From a virus, in the IMG/VR virus record IMGVR_UViG_3300020175_001475, positions 1 through 31,206 of that record: a stretch of DNA of 31,206 nt; one strand, written 5' to 3'. Under the pieces are notes generated by a model. That model was not told the origin of the DNA. It ran no database searches and saw only the letters and a list, made by a program, of their open reading frames with translations. The position numbers were made by a program, and so were the translations under genes. Shown piece by piece: positions 14,934-21,169 of this stretch. The first letter of the stretch is position 1. The number at the start of each line of letters is the position of its first letter.

Positions 14934-16448
14934 ATGAGTGATTTCTTAAAATTAGTCCAGGAAGCGACACCGCCACATGTAATTGATCATTATGATAAAA
15001 ATGCAAAGACAAAGAAGGGCGGTATACTTAATAAAGTTGTGAGTGGTGTGCAGAAAGTATCGAGTGCTATAGATACCATTGAGAAGTATGGTACAGGTAA
15101 GTGGGATATCAATGATACTCTGCAGAAGATATTAACAAAACAACTAGATAAGAGTACGGATAAGATGGGATTATTTGGTAAATCAAATTATAGTCAAATT
15201 AAACTCGGAGCTGATATCACTGACAAAATTAATAATTATACCGATGGCGAGGACTATGACGTTAAGGCTGGTATTGAGAGAGCTAAAGCTGGTATTGAGA
15301 GGTCACGTGAGGGTATGAGTGGAATGCGCGATACTTTAGATGGGGCGTCGCAAAAGACTGACCCAGTTACAGGTGAGTCTACATTAAATGGTGGTTTTCT
15401 GAACATGATTAGTGAAGCTACGGCCGTATTAGATAGAGATAGAGATGGTGAGTTTCAGAATACAGCACAAATGAAGGGTGATAAGGAGGGTAAGTCTGCA
15501 CAATTAAAGGTCTGGGATGTGTTAAAGAGTGCTTTGGATTTACCAGAAGATGCACCTATGAAACTTACTCACCCAGATCCTCAATTGAGAGGTAAGAAAG
15601 AATTCGACAGAAGAATTGACTGGATTGCAAGAGGTGTACCTGCTTTTCTTAAGAATGTTAAAGAGGAATACCCAGATATACCATTTATCTTTAAAGATCA
15701 TAGTAAAGAGGATGGATTGTCAGTCTCAGCAATTGAGCAGGACGAGGAAGAGTTTAACTTTAACGATACTACTAGACAGAATTGGATCAAAACCCTAGGT
15801 GCAGAAAAAGCAGAGAAAATTGTTAGAGGGCTTGTAGATATATATCCCGGTGATCGTATTGTGTTTGATGAGCCAGTAGAAGATGAGCCAGTAGAAGACG
15901 AGCCAGTAAAACTAACTAGTGAAAATGCCTTGTTCAAACTAGCAGGCAGAACAAGCTTCGGTGCTAAAGGTATTCAATACACATTAAAGCCTGAGTTAGC
16001 GGATGTATCTAATATGCTTGAAGAGCGTGGTATAAAATATCTAACGTTCTTATTACAGACAAACGATAATGCATTCAAGGCTCCAGAAAGTAATAATGGT
16101 GTTATATATGCGTATGATAATAATAACCAACCCATCAATCCAATAACTACTAAGGATGTAAATTTTCAATGGAACGGTCAAGAGGGCTTATATACTCTTA
16201 GTACTAATAATGCTACATTAATGGGTGTTAAGTATAGTGAAGGTCAGTTTGCTATTAATAAGGATGACGTAATGCCATTAACAGATGGTAATCATGTATT
16301 ATATAGACCTGATGAAAATTCAGTATATATGAAATTTAAGATAGTACAGGATATGAACAACGCTGACAAGTACCTGATAGATAAGGATAAAGGAGTTGCA
16401 GCGACCAAGGAAGATATAGCAGAAGCAGAAGCAGTTGGAGACAAGTGA
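14934..16448 (+). CDS. 504-aa probable virion protein with T4-type targeting peptide and DEPVE repeat
   Basis: I do not recognise the family. The N-terminus MSDFLKLVQEATPPHV has the form of a T4 internal-protein targeting peptide with possible prohead-protease cleavage after E10. A helical region follows with a direct repeat AGIERAKAGIERSREGM (about residues 114-130). A tandem DEPVE-DEPVE-DEPVK (residues 312-326) forms an acidic hinge between the N-terminal part and a C-terminal domain of mixed beta character. No catalytic motif is seen. It stands alone between folE (divergent) and QueD. An internal head protein or other structural protein is the best guess. Confidence 0.7.
   Translation: MSDFLKLVQEATPPHVIDHYDKNAKTKKGGILNKVVSGVQKVSSAIDTIEKYGTGKWDINDTLQKILTKQLDKSTDKMGLFGKSNYSQIKLGADITDKINNYTDGEDYDVKAGIERAKAGIERSREGMSGMRDTLDGASQKTDPVTGESTLNGGFLNMISEATAVLDRDRDGEFQNTAQMKGDKEGKSAQLKVWDVLKSALDLPEDAPMKLTHPDPQLRGKKEFDRRIDWIARGVPAFLKNVKEEYPDIPFIFKDHSKEDGLSVSAIEQDEEEFNFNDTTRQNWIKTLGAEKAEKIVRGLVDIYPGDRIVFDEPVEDEPVEDEPVKLTSENALFKLAGRTSFGAKGIQYTLKPELADVSNMLEERGIKYLTFLLQTNDNAFKAPESNNGVIYAYDNNNQPINPITTKDVNFQWNGQEGLYTLSTNNATLMGVKYSEGQFAINKDDVMPLTDGNHVLYRPDENSVYMKFKIVQDMNNADKYLIDKDKGVAATKEDIAEAEAVGDK
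15867..15911 (+). repeat. Three 15-bp in-frame tandem repeats (DEPVE)
   Basis: Three copies of GATGAGCCAGTAGAA, the third with two changes (GAC, AAA). They encode DEPVE, DEPVE, DEPVK in the 504-aa protein. The near identity at DNA level suggests recent slippage expansion. Confidence 0.85.
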
Positions 16449-16500
16449 TCTCTCCCCCGTCCCTCTTATCTAAAGATATTTTAAGCTTACCATTTTTATA

Positions 16501-16540
16501 AATCAACTAGTTTTTTTTTATTTTATTAATTTAGTTGATT
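16501..16540. repeat. Inverted repeat AATCAACTA / TAGTTGATT upstream of the QueD-like gene
   Basis: AATCAACTA at 16501-16509 and TAGTTGATT at 16532-16540 form 9-bp arms around a T-rich 22-base spacer. The right arm contains the -35 box TTGATT of the QueD promoter. It may be an operator, or a weak terminator for the upstream gene read through the T-run; the long loop favours a protein site. It lies in the 120-base gap after the 504-aa gene. Confidence 0.5.
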
Positions 16541-16562
16541 ATGATCTTCTATAGGTTATAAT
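16535..16562 (+). promoter_or_regulatory. Sigma70-like promoter TTGATT-16-TATAAT for the QueD-like gene
   Basis: TTGATT (16535-16540), a 16-base spacer, and TATAAT (16557-16562) with exactly 6 bases to the ATG at 16569. The block TTAGTTGATTAT and the GTTATAAT around the -10 are shared with the QueE promoter at 18274-18301. Confidence 0.75.
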
Positions 16563-16568
16563 ACAATT

Positions 16569-17198
16569 ATGAAATACTTATCTACTAAGGTTATACCCAT
16601 GGGCAGTACTGCTTTTCGTCAATGGAAGGCGTATAGTCATTGCAAATTTATTCACGGATACCGTTTACAATGTAAGTTATGGTTTTCAGCTGATGAGTTG
16701 GATGACCGTAACTGGGTATTTGATTTCGGTGACTGTAAAGATATTAAGACAGCTTTAGAGGATCAATTTGACCATACTACGTGTGTAGCTGCAGATGATC
16801 CAGAGCTTCATAGCTTTCAGCATTTAGCTGACCGTGGATTAATACAACTTCGTATTATGCAAGATGGTGTTGGAGTCGAGAGAGCGGCTGAGTGGGTATA
16901 TAACAAAGCAAGTGAGATTGTTAAGGATAAGACGCAAGGTAGAGTTACAGTCGCAAAGGTTGAGGTATGGGAGCATGAAGGTAATAGTGCCGTCTATGAA
17001 CAATCGACTAGCTCTGCAGAAGATAAAAGTAATGCAAAGCCTGATGTAGAAGCTGCTATGCGGACCGCAGCTGTTGTTGAAAATACGGTAACTGAAGTAC
17101 CGCCTGCAGAACCTAATACCGAGCCCGGTCATCCCCCTAAGCAGAGAGTAACTCAGGGTATGTCAAATCCATTCGGTGGAACGAGTTGGGGAGAGTAA
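16569..17198 (+). CDS. queD: QueD / 6-pyruvoyl-tetrahydropterin synthase-like protein, divergent zinc site
   Basis: Residues 1-140 follow the QueD/PTPS fold: C25-x3-H29-G (HCKFIHGYRLQCKLWF), VFDFGDCKDIK, the catalytic pair in FDHTTC, and a late Glu in VEVWEHEG. In normal QueD three His bind zinc (one before the Cys and both in HGH). Here the second His of HGH is Tyr31 and the upstream AAH motif is missing, so only one ligand is visible. QueD makes 6-carboxy-tetrahydropterin from FolE's product. A low-complexity, Pro/Glu-rich tail of about 65 residues ending SNPFGGTSWGE is extra compared with QueD (about 120 aa). It overlaps the next gene by one base (TAATG). Family clear, activity less so. 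Confidence 0.75.
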   Translation: MKYLSTKVIPMGSTAFRQWKAYSHCKFIHGYRLQCKLWFSADELDDRNWVFDFGDCKDIKTALEDQFDHTTCVAADDPELHSFQHLADRGLIQLRIMQDGVGVERAAEWVYNKASEIVKDKTQGRVTVAKVEVWEHEGNSAVYEQSTSSAEDKSNAKPDVEAAMRTAAVVENTVTEVPPAEPNTEPGHPPKQRVTQGMSNPFGGTSWGE

Positions 17199-17461
17199 TG
17201 AGTTTAGATAATGCTTACAATAGAGTACCAAAACACACTGTAGGCAGTACAGGTATGGGAGCGCCTGTAGCGAGAGAAAGAGACCCTCAGCTCCAAAAAC
17301 TGGAAAATGATATATTTGCAAAAATGAACCAGGCTATTGTACCTCGTACTCCTACACCGGACTTACCAGAAGTAAGGAGTATCGAGGTACAATCAGTTGG
17401 TTTTGAGCAAGCACTTAAAGAACTAGCTAATGGTATCGAGTCTCTCGACGATAAACCTTAA
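17198..17461 (+). CDS. Hypothetical 87-aa protein
   Basis: The ATG at 17198 overlaps the stop of the QueD-like gene (TAATG), so it is chosen over an upstream in-frame TTG at 17186. The product (MSLDNAYNRVPKHTVG...) has a flexible Pro-rich N-terminal part and a C-terminal helix with acidic residues. No known family. It ends inside the convergent PhoH gene with a 39-base overlap. Co-transcription with QueD is likely. Confidence 0.6.
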   Translation: MSLDNAYNRVPKHTVGSTGMGAPVARERDPQLQKLENDIFAKMNQAIVPRTPTPDLPEVRSIEVQSVGFEQALKELANGIESLDDKP

Positions 17462-18193
17462 TACCTTGCTTCTTACAATGTCATCACCTGTAAATTTGTA
17501 GGTATTAATACCCTGATCGATGCATGATTGAGAGTCAAAAGCTTTGTATATAGTATCAAAGCCACCTTTATCATTAATATCTGATTGATTTGTATCTCCC
17601 ACAATCATATACTTACTATGGTTGCCGAAACGAGTTAGTAGCGTTATTAGCTCACTTTTTGTAAGGTTTTGTGCCTCGTCAATAATAACACACGAATTAC
17701 GAAACGTCATACCTCTTGTAAAGTTGACGGGTAAGCAGGTAATATAGTTTTTATGTAGTAGATTACTAGCTACGTTCGGGTGAATTAATTCATCTAGTTT
17801 ATCTACTAGCGGCATAGACCATGGTGCGAACTTATCCTCCATCTCACCAGGTAGAAAGCCTAAGCTCTTAGATGCACTCTCTACTATAGATCTAATATAT
17901 ACTATACTATCAACCTCTCTATCTCTTAACATATTAAGAGCAGCTAAAACAGCGATGTATGTTTTAGCTGTACCAGCTGGTCCATCCACAAACCCCATCT
18001 TAGTAGCTGGTTCCATCATTGCGGTATAAAAACTATGTTGTGTTGGAGTTAGTTTAAAATGATGACTTATTTTGAATGTTAAATCAAAATCAGTCTGATT
18101 ATTTTCAACTATCTCATCCATAATGTTAACATTAGTGCTGTGAGATCTCCCCGACGCCTTCGAACTCTTGCGAGTACTCTTTTTTGTAGTCAT
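17423..18193 (-). CDS. phoH: PhoH-family P-loop ATPase
   Basis: A 256-aa PhoH-like protein, common in marine T4-like phages. The Walker A is GPAGTAKT (residues 71-78) and Walker B is VIIDEAQN (D172-E-A-Q175), with the family segments FRNSCVIIDEAQNLTKSE, GDTNQSD and MTFRN. About 45 extra N-terminal residues are Ser/Lys-rich. PhoH binds ATP and is linked to RNA metabolism and phosphate stress; its role in phages is unresolved. A perfect late box lies 6 bases before the ATG, so late expression is predicted. The 3' end overlaps a convergent gene by 39 bases. Confidence 0.9.
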   Translation of the reverse strand: MTTKKSTRKSSKASGRSHSTNVNIMDEIVENNQTDFDLTFKISHHFKLTPTQHSFYTAMMEPATKMGFVDGPAGTAKTYIAVLAALNMLRDREVDSIVYIRSIVESASKSLGFLPGEMEDKFAPWSMPLVDKLDELIHPNVASNLLHKNYITCLPVNFTRGMTFRNSCVIIDEAQNLTKSELITLLTRFGNHSKYMIVGDTNQSDINDKGGFDTIYKAFDSQSCIDQGINTYKFTGDDIVRSKVLRFIVERLDTIS

Positions 18194-18199
18194 TACACA

Positions 18200-18207
18200 T
18201 ATTTATA
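18200..18207 (-). promoter_or_regulatory. T4-type late promoter TATAAATA for phoH
   Basis: A perfect TATAAATA on the - strand, 6 bases from the phoH ATG (18193). A second TATAAATA on the + strand at 18253-18260 could be a late start toward the QueE gene, 52 bases upstream of its ATG. Confidence 0.75.
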
Positions 18208-18273
18208 CCATATATACTCAGTCCATGAAGCGTAAAAAGTTCATGTAAAAGGTATAAATAGTATATGAATTAG

Positions 18274-18301
18274 TTGATTATAACCTACCATGAGTTATAA
18301 T
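18274..18301 (+). promoter_or_regulatory. Sigma70-like promoter TTGATT-16-TATAAT for queE
   Basis: TTGATT (18274-18279), 16-base spacer, TATAAT (18296-18301), then 10 bases to the ATG at 18312. The surrounding TTAGTTGATTAT and GTTATAAT are nearly the same as in the QueD promoter, which suggests a shared regulator or recent duplication. Confidence 0.75.
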
Positions 18302-18311
18302 AATACTAGTT

Positions 18312-19070
18312 ATGAACTTAGAAAAAGAAACATTAATACTCTCTGACGATAAAATATTTTATACGATAGAGGGTGAAGGTGAGTATATAGGTCAGCGCTC
18401 TTTGTTTATGCGCATGGCGATGTGCAATCTAACTTGCATTGGTTTTGCCTCTGAAGACTCTCCTCATGGTTGTGATTCCTTTATCTCTTGGAGTATTAAA
18501 AATAAGATGACTTTTAATGAGATCTTTCAGATGATGGAAGACAATAACTGGATTGAAAAACTTGAGAAGGGTACTATATGGAAGCTTACCGGTGGTGAGC
18601 CTCTAATTCAACAGAAGCAACTACTTAAACTAGTTGAAGCGTTTATTGAGAAGTATGACTTCACCCCGAAGATTGACTTCGAGACGAACGCTACTCTTAT
18701 GCCTAGCCCGAGATGGAAGGAAGAGTTTGATGCTACCTTCACAACTTCACCGAAGTTAACTACTAATGGTGACCCGGAGAATAAGACCTATAAGCCTGAA
18801 GTTCTCAAGTATCACAAAGAGATTAACTCTGGTTTTAAGTTTGTTATTAATGACCCTGCTGAAGATATAAAGGAGATATGGAGTAAGTACGTTGAAGATA
18901 CAGAGGGTATTAATGTAAGTCTCGATAGAATCTGGTTCATGCCGTGTGCTGGTTCACGTGTGGAACATATTGCTAATGCTGAGGCGGTTGTTGAATACGC
19001 GAAGTTAATGCACGTTCACTTCTCACCTCGATTGCATTTATTAGTGTGGGATAAGGCTCTTAAAGTCTGA
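18312..19070 (+). CDS. queE: 7-carboxy-7-deazaguanine synthase-like radical SAM enzyme, atypical cluster loop
   Basis: A 252-aa QueE-like protein. The N-terminus FYTIEGEGEYIGQRSLFMRM is the QueE substrate and SAM region, and LTGGEPLIQQ is the GGEP motif. QueE converts 6-carboxy-tetrahydropterin to 7-carboxy-7-deazaguanine. The three cluster cysteines are C38, C42 and C54: CX3C, then 11 residues before the third Cys, instead of CX3CX2C. The sequence after C54 (DSFISW) aligns with the usual DSAFTW, so an insertion of about 9 residues sits in the cluster loop. The reading frame is intact. It is followed by a strong bidirectional terminator. Confidence 0.85.
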   Translation: MNLEKETLILSDDKIFYTIEGEGEYIGQRSLFMRMAMCNLTCIGFASEDSPHGCDSFISWSIKNKMTFNEIFQMMEDNNWIEKLEKGTIWKLTGGEPLIQQKQLLKLVEAFIEKYDFTPKIDFETNATLMPSPRWKEEFDATFTTSPKLTTNGDPENKTYKPEVLKYHKEINSGFKFVINDPAEDIKEIWSKYVEDTEGINVSLDRIWFMPCAGSRVEHIANAEAVVEYAKLMHVHFSPRLHLLVWDKALKV

Positions 19071-19093
19071 GTATTATCTTTAAATAAAAAAAA

Positions 19094-19122
19094 GCCGTTC
19101 AATTAATTGAACGGCTTTTTTT
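19094..19122. terminator. Bidirectional intrinsic terminator
   Basis: A perfect 11-bp stem (GCCGTTCAATT and its complement, 19094-19115) flanked by an A-run (19086-19093) and a T-run (19116-19122). It lies between the convergent queE (+) and the 135-aa gene (-), so it can stop both. Confidence 0.92.
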
Positions 19123-19123
19123 G

Positions 19124-19147
19124 GTATAATATGTAGTATAATATGTG
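19124..19147. repeat. Tandem 12-bp repeat GTATAATATGTA/G
   Basis: Two copies of GTATAATATGT(A/G) lie directly after the terminator. Each contains TATAAT and an ATG-like TATG. Their role is not clear. Confidence 0.5.
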
Positions 19148-19159
19148 TTATGTAAAATC

Positions 19160-19567
19160 TTACAGATAACCTAAATTAACTAGCCTTCTGATACGAGGGC
19201 TTATTGAATTTCTATCCTGCGCTGTTACAACTTGCTCTTCAACACCAGTATCAAAAGTAAACCGAATGGAATTAAATTCCGGGTCTATAATAGCAAACTC
19301 CATACCAGCGTATGAGTCGTCAATATCCATTGTGAATTTGTATTCTGTGTCGAGTCCAAAACCTCCATAGGATGGGAAGCCTTCTGCAGATACTGAAACT
19401 GCTGTTGAGTTGCCAGTAGCACCAGGTATGTCTTGATATAATAGCTCGCAATCTAGACCAGCTGGTTCTAAGCCGTTTGGAAATGTATCGATGTTATTGG
19501 CAGTATCTTCATTAGGTACATTTGGTGCACCAGAGAATGTTAAGGCGTTTGTAAATGAGATAGGCAT
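19160..19567 (-). CDS. Hypothetical 135-aa protein, probably a virion protein
   Basis: An acidic, Gly/Ser/Thr-rich, mostly beta protein starting MPISFTNALTFSGAPNVPNE with no Lys-rich tail and no catalytic motif. Segments such as YKFTMDIDDSYAGMEFAIID and IRFTFDTGVEEQVV look like beta-sandwich strands. A late box ATTAAATA lies 5 bases before the ATG, and the gene ends near a bidirectional terminator. A minor structural or decoration protein is the best inference; I do not recognise the family. Confidence 0.6.
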   Translation of the reverse strand: MPISFTNALTFSGAPNVPNEDTANNIDTFPNGLEPAGLDCELLYQDIPGATGNSTAVSVSAEGFPSYGGFGLDTEYKFTMDIDDSYAGMEFAIIDPEFNSIRFTFDTGVEEQVVTAQDRNSISPRIRRLVNLGYL

Positions 19568-19572
19568 ATTAT

Positions 19573-19580
19573 TATTTAAT
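19573..19580 (-). promoter_or_regulatory. Late box ATTAAATA, 5 nt before ATG
   Basis: ATTAAATA followed by ATAAT and ATG (19567) on the - strand. It is the same as the string before 13262 except at the first base. Confidence 0.6.
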
Positions 19581-19588
19581 ATAAAAAG

Positions 19589-19810
19589 TTATTTTTTAGG
19601 AGGTAACCCGTAACGCTCTCTAAATGTAAGCTTCTTAGTTGGTGCTTTTTTAGACGTCTTCTTTACTGCCGGCTTCGTAGATGTAAAGAGAGCAATTGCT
19701 TTTGAGAGCAAGTTACTCTTTTTAAGTTTCTTATCTAACTTAACACCCTTGTCTTTGCAGAGAACTTCGAGCTCGTCTTTAGACATACTTTTTAATTCTT
19801 TCTCGGTCAT
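19589..19810 (-). CDS. Small SAP/HeH-like domain protein with basic tail
   Basis: A 73-aa protein. The N-terminal half KELKSMSKDELEVLCKDKGVKLDKKLKKSNLLSKAI has the helix-extended-helix pattern of SAP/LEM/Rho-N-like nucleic-acid-binding domains. The tail is very basic (KKTSKKAPTKK) and ends FRERYGLPPKK. It would bind DNA or RNA. A CATAAATA late box precedes the ATG by 5 bases. It could be a packaged DNA-binding protein. Confidence 0.6.
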   Translation of the reverse strand: MTEKELKSMSKDELEVLCKDKGVKLDKKLKKSNLLSKAIALFTSTKPAVKKTSKKAPTKKLTFRERYGLPPKK

Positions 19811-19815
19811 ATTAA

Positions 19816-19823
19816 TATTTATG
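19816..19823 (-). promoter_or_regulatory. Late box CATAAATA, 5 nt before ATG
   Basis: CATAAATA on the - strand, 5 bases (TTAAT) before the ATG at 19810. It is divergent from the late box at 19845-19852. Confidence 0.6.
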
Positions 19824-19844
19824 GTTGAATGTATTATTTTTAAG

Positions 19845-19852
19845 GTTAAATA
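19845..19852 (+). promoter_or_regulatory. Late box GTTAAATA, 6 nt before ATG
   Basis: GTTAAATA lies 6 bases before the ATG at 19859. Together with the box at 19816-19823 it forms a divergent late promoter pair. Confidence 0.55.
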
Positions 19853-19858
19853 ATATTT

Positions 19859-20062
19859 ATGGAAACAATAATTACACTAGTAGTATTCATCGCCGGTTTT
19901 ATTACTGGCACGTTAGTTGCTCGCAATAACATTAAGAAAATTAATTCAATCGTAGAGGATGCAGAAGATTTTACCGCAGCAGTTGATCGTAAAATTGATA
20001 AACTTCGCGATGAAGTAACTAAGAAACCTACCAAACGTGGGCGACCAGCTACTAAAAAATAA
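19859..20062 (+). CDS. Membrane-anchored small protein with AT-hook-like tail
   Basis: A 67-aa protein: one N-terminal transmembrane helix (residues 3-21, IITLVVFIAGFITGTLVAR), a charged coiled-coil-like middle (INSIVEDAEDF...KIDKLRDEV), then a basic tail TKKPTKRGRPATKK that contains the AT-hook core RGRP. With a short N-terminus and a basic residue right after the helix, the C-terminal tail should be in the cytoplasm. It could tether AT-rich DNA to the membrane. Alternatively it is a small i-spanin-like protein. A late box precedes it. Confidence 0.6.
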   Translation: METIITLVVFIAGFITGTLVARNNIKKINSIVEDAEDFTAAVDRKIDKLRDEVTKKPTKRGRPATKK

Positions 20063-20077
20063 TTTAATATTATAAAT

Positions 20078-20152
20078 TCCTTGATAGCTCAGCGGTAGAG
20101 CGGGTGACTGTTAATCACTAGGTCCAAGGTTCGAATCCTTGTCGAGGAGCCA
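20078..20152 (+). tRNA. tRNA-Asn (anticodon GUU)
   Basis: A full cloverleaf: 7-bp acceptor (TCCTTGA with TCGAGGA), D arm GCTC-AGCGGTA-GAGC, anticodon loop CTGTTAA giving GTT, T arm CAAGG-TTCGAAT-CCTTG, discriminator G and an encoded CCA. Anticodon GUU reads Asn codons. tRNA-Asn(GUU) is one of the four tRNAs that can carry queuosine at G34, which is notable next to QueD and QueE genes. A terminator follows at once. Confidence 0.95.
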
Positions 20153-20157
20153 CTTTC

Positions 20158-20189
20158 AAATAAGCAACCTATCGGTTGCTTATTTTTTT
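20158..20189. terminator. Intrinsic terminator after tRNA-Asn
   Basis: AAATAAGCAACC and GGTTGCTTATTT form a 12-bp stem with loop TATC, followed by a T-run. It ends the tRNA transcript and, from the other side, the holin-like gene. Confidence 0.88.
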
Positions 20190-20667
20190 ATTTACCACCT
20201 GGGGTGAAGTAGAATCCGATGATGCACCCCAAAGTGGCGACTGAGACCAGAGAGATGTGCCCTGTTGTAATGGCTGTTGTGATCGGGTCCGATGAGGGAA
20301 AAACAACCAATCCCCAGAGGAGGGAGAAATTTTCTTTATTTTCGGGTGGTGTAAAGGTGACGAGCTCGACTGCTGGCCAGAGGGTGCAAAGAATCGAAAT
20401 GACTGCGAAGTTGAGCATCCCGATAAGAGCAATAATGCGGCGAGTGCCGCGTGTGAACATACCAGCATCCTTATCCGCTTCACCGAACACTGCTTGTTGA
20501 AACTCAGCGTTTGATTTTTGGAGTGACATGTCTCTGATGAGCTCCCTCTTAGCACGCGCTTCATTTGCAAGTGATCTACTCTGCGCAATACCGCCGATAA
20601 TTTTAAGCATCGAGCCCATACCAGTTGCTCCAAGTGTTGATAATAACATCGTAATAAGTCCAAACAT
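20188..20667 (-). CDS. Holin-like membrane protein (3TM-holin type)
   Basis: A 159-aa protein with an N-terminal hydrophobic segment (MFGLITMLLSTLGATGMGSML), a charged helical part (SLANEARAKRELIRDMSLQKSN), and two or three transmembrane helices in the C-terminal half (RIIALIGMLNFAVISILCTLWPAV; SLVSVATLGCIIGFYF). This layout resembles the phage/GTA 3TM holin group, so a role in lysis is likely but not proven. Base composition is clearly richer in G+C than its neighbours, and it has a perfect GGAGGT 8 bases before the ATG, unlike other genes here. Both suggest recent acquisition. Confidence 0.6.
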   Translation of the reverse strand: MFGLITMLLSTLGATGMGSMLKIIGGIAQSRSLANEARAKRELIRDMSLQKSNAEFQQAVFGEADKDAGMFTRGTRRIIALIGMLNFAVISILCTLWPAVELVTFTPPENKENFSLLWGLVVFPSSDPITTAITTGHISLVSVATLGCIIGFYFTPGGK

Positions 20668-20675
20668 ATCATTTT

Positions 20676-20681
20676 ACCTCC
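20676..20681 (-). promoter_or_regulatory. Strong Shine-Dalgarno GGAGGT
   Basis: GGAGGT on the - strand, 8 bases before the ATG at 20667. It is the only full-strength ribosome binding site I see in the window and fixes the start of the holin-like gene. Confidence 0.85.
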
Positions 20682-20687
20682 ATTTTA

Positions 20688-20701
20688 TATAAATATTTAT
20701 A
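20688..20701. promoter_or_regulatory. Divergent overlapping late boxes TATAAATA
   Basis: The palindromic sequence TATAAATATTTATA reads TATAAATA on both strands (20688-20695 on +, 20694-20701 on -). The - strand box serves the holin-like gene with a leader of about 20 bases; the + strand box can serve the operon starting at 20746 with a leader of about 45 bases. Confidence 0.65.
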
Positions 20702-20745
20702 CAGAACCGAAGCACTTCATGTAAAATGAATTGTATAACATTGAA

Positions 20746-20949
20746 ATGATTACATTTAAAACATTTTTTGAAAACTACGCCGATGGTAAGGTCAAGGGTA
20801 AAAGTAAAACGGGACGAGTAAAGCGAGCAGGTGCTAGTTGTAAGGACTCTATAACTGAACTAAAACGTAAAGCTAAGAAGTATAGTGGTGAAAAGGGCAA
20901 AATGTATCAATGGTGTCTTAATATGAAGAGAGGTAGAAAGAAGAAGTAA
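20746..20949 (+). CDS. Small basic protein with capsid-targeting-like N-terminus
   Basis: A 67-aa protein starting at the ATG 20746; an in-frame TTG at 20731 is less likely because the ATG begins the motif MITFKTFFENYADG, similar to the T4 targeting peptide. The rest is very basic: KSKTGRVKRAGASCKDSITELKRKAKKYSGEKGKMYQWCLNMKRGRKKK. The core RVKRAGASCK...LK-x-KAKKYSGE-x-x-KMY-x-WC-x-NMK is one I recognise from small proteins of marine T4-like phages of unknown function. It could be a DNA-binding internal head protein. It heads an operon with a membrane protein and superoxide dismutase. Confidence 0.7.
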   Translation: MITFKTFFENYADGKVKGKSKTGRVKRAGASCKDSITELKRKAKKYSGEKGKMYQWCLNMKRGRKKK

Positions 20950-20953
20950 TTAG

Positions 20954-21169
20954 ATGTTTATACTGGCTGGAATAGAACAATTGTTATTTGAAGTATTAGG
21001 TAGCCTCTTTAAAGAAGCTCTTAAGAAAATGGTAGCTGCGGCTGCATCACTAAAAGATGCTCCAGCTAGTTTTTTTATAACAGTCGGAGTTGTATGTACT
21101 AGCCTTATTGCATTAACTATTCTCTGCAAAAGATATAAAAGAAGTAAATTTAAAGAAAATGAAGCATAA
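20954..21169 (+). CDS. Small membrane protein (71 aa)
   Basis: An amphipathic N-terminal region (IEQLLFEVLGSLFKEALKKMVAAAASL) is followed by one transmembrane helix (ASFFITVGVVCTSLIALTILC) and a basic end KRYKRSKFKENEA. The ATG is 4 bases after the previous stop and the gene overlaps the dismutase start by 11 bases, so the three are co-translated. No family recognised. Confidence 0.65.
   Translation: MFILAGIEQLLFEVLGSLFKEALKKMVAAAASLKDAPASFFITVGVVCTSLIALTILCKRYKRSKFKENEA

Noticed and set aside
16460-16510. An antisense TTGATT-17-TAAAAT on the - strand before the QueD-like gene
   Set aside because: It comes from the left arm of the inverted repeat; no gene starts downstream of it on that strand, so I treat it as part of the repeat.
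18253-18270. TATAAATA followed closely by ATG at 18265
   Set aside because: The ATG is followed after one codon by TAG (ATG AAT TAG), so there is no gene there. The box may still serve queE with a longer leader.
20169-20672. A long - strand open frame overlapping the holin-like gene
   Set aside because: It is a shifted frame of 20188-20667, has no Shine-Dalgarno at its start, and its product is Ser/Gln/Leu-rich without any pattern. The GGAGGT site fits the start at 20667.
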